Assembly (NCBI GenBank): GCA_017795025.1
Contig: CP051243.1
Coordinates: forward strand, 1,736,001-1,800,000
DNA: 64,000 nt
Direction: 5' to 3'
DNA from: Flavobacteriales bacterium
GTDB taxonomy: Bacteria > Bacteroidota > Bacteroidia > Flavobacteriales > Schleiferiaceae
Part shown: positions 63,688 through 64,000 of the stretch, one piece after another
How the letters are laid out: each line of letters starts with the position of its first letter
Position numbering within the stretch: position 1 is the first letter of the stretch
Program-made: the position numbers and the translations under genes
Notes under the pieces: generated by a model
Database searches by the model: none
Told to the model about the DNA's origin: nothing
The model's input: the letters and a program-made list of their open reading frames with translations, nothing else

Positions 63688-64000
63688 AAAAGACCTTTTA
63701 CCTCGCCGTCCTATTTAGCCTAAGCACCGCCCTTAATGCCCAGCTTGATTTCGGACTTCGGGCCGGAGTAGGCTTAGCTAAAGCTGGCATCAGCGATTTC
63801 GAGAGTGCCCAGCAAGCCATTCAGGATATGGAAGACGCCGAAAGAGAGTTGAGCTTTCACGCTGGCTTGTATTTCAAAATTGATGCTCCCGCCTTCTTTA
63901 TTCAGCCGGAGGTCATTTTCTCCCAAATCAATCAAAGTATTAATGCCGACCAGGTAGGAACCGGCGATTTACGAAGCTTGGAACTTGATCTTAGTCGGGT
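63684..64000 (+). CDS. Outer-membrane beta-barrel (porin/PorT-like) protein, 3' end cut by window edge
   Basis: The frame begins ATG at 63684 ([19 protein letters not shown]), a signal peptide, and continues [15 protein letters not shown] and [19 protein letters not shown], the usual pattern of PorT-family or small outer-membrane barrels. The gene runs past the window end, so length and class are open. It overlaps the purC stop (ATGA). Confidence 0.7.
   Translation, partial: MKKTFYLAVLFSLSTALNAQLDFGLRAGVGLAKAGISDFESAQQAIQDMEDAERELSFHAGLYFKIDAPAFFIQPEVIFSQINQSINADQVGTGDLRSLELDLSR

Noticed and set aside
1-64000. CRISPR arrays, rRNA genes, prophage or insertion sequence transposases
   Set aside because: No regularly spaced repeats, rRNA motifs, phage genes or transposase frames were seen.

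Overview
The window looks like chromosome from a gliding, type IX secretion (T9SS) member of the Bacteroidota, most likely Flavobacteriia-like. The evidence is gldF/gldG, porQ, at least five exported proteins ending in a T9SS type A sorting domain, a B-type L31, and promoters of the form TAnnTTTG with almost no Shine-Dalgarno signal. The genus cannot be told from the sequence alone. The window opens inside an OleC-like ligase gene and closes inside an outer-membrane beta-barrel gene.

Layout. Bases 1-3.6 kb hold the ligase, a slipin gene and a TPR gene. Between the last two, on the minus strand, is a structured RNA whose tRNA-like halves are in permuted order (T-arm first, D-arm second); I read it as a bacterial Y RNA of the YrlA type. 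Bases 3.6-16.7 kb carry secreted T9SS cargo, an MFS transporter, Tex, a YceI protein with two strong operators, a DUF2911 protein, a possible small RNA and TypA. Bases 16.8-26.3 kb are a heme biosynthesis block: araC-hemH on the minus strand, and hemA-hemC-hemD-hemE-hemF-hemB, a MITE-like insertion, then hemL on the plus strand. Bases 26.5-32.7 kb carry more T9SS cargo, a SMUG2-type glycosylase and a lipoprotein. Bases 32.7-45.6 kb are housekeeping genes (dinB, ddl, coaD, pyrE, birA, rsfS, ftsH, cdsA, psd, cmk) plus porQ. Bases 45.7-57.1 kb contain lon, a GlmU-like gene, rpmE2, yaaA, pruA, a phosphoesterase and dnaN. Bases 57.2-64 kb contain a DUF4340 gene, gldG, gldF, an ABM protein, a SAM hydrolase-type protein, phoH, purC and the partial porin-like gene.

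How it fits together. The heme block encodes the C5 route from glutamyl-tRNA to protoporphyrinogen, plus ferrochelatase; gltX and protoporphyrinogen oxidase are not here. A dyad, TGATAAATATCA, lies between araC and hemA and again upstream of the candidate small RNA, at nearly the same distance from a -7 element each time. This suggests that one FNR/CRP-family regulator controls both. GldF/GldG and PorQ belong to the gliding and secretion machinery that exports the sorting-domain proteins found elsewhere in the window.

The strongest unusual signal is the permuted tRNA-like RNA at 2516-2700, next to a slipin gene. Slipins are known partners of Y RNA/Ro60/RtcB RNA-repair loci, but neither Ro60 nor RtcB is in this window. 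All functional statements rest on reading motifs by eye; no database search or folding program was run.
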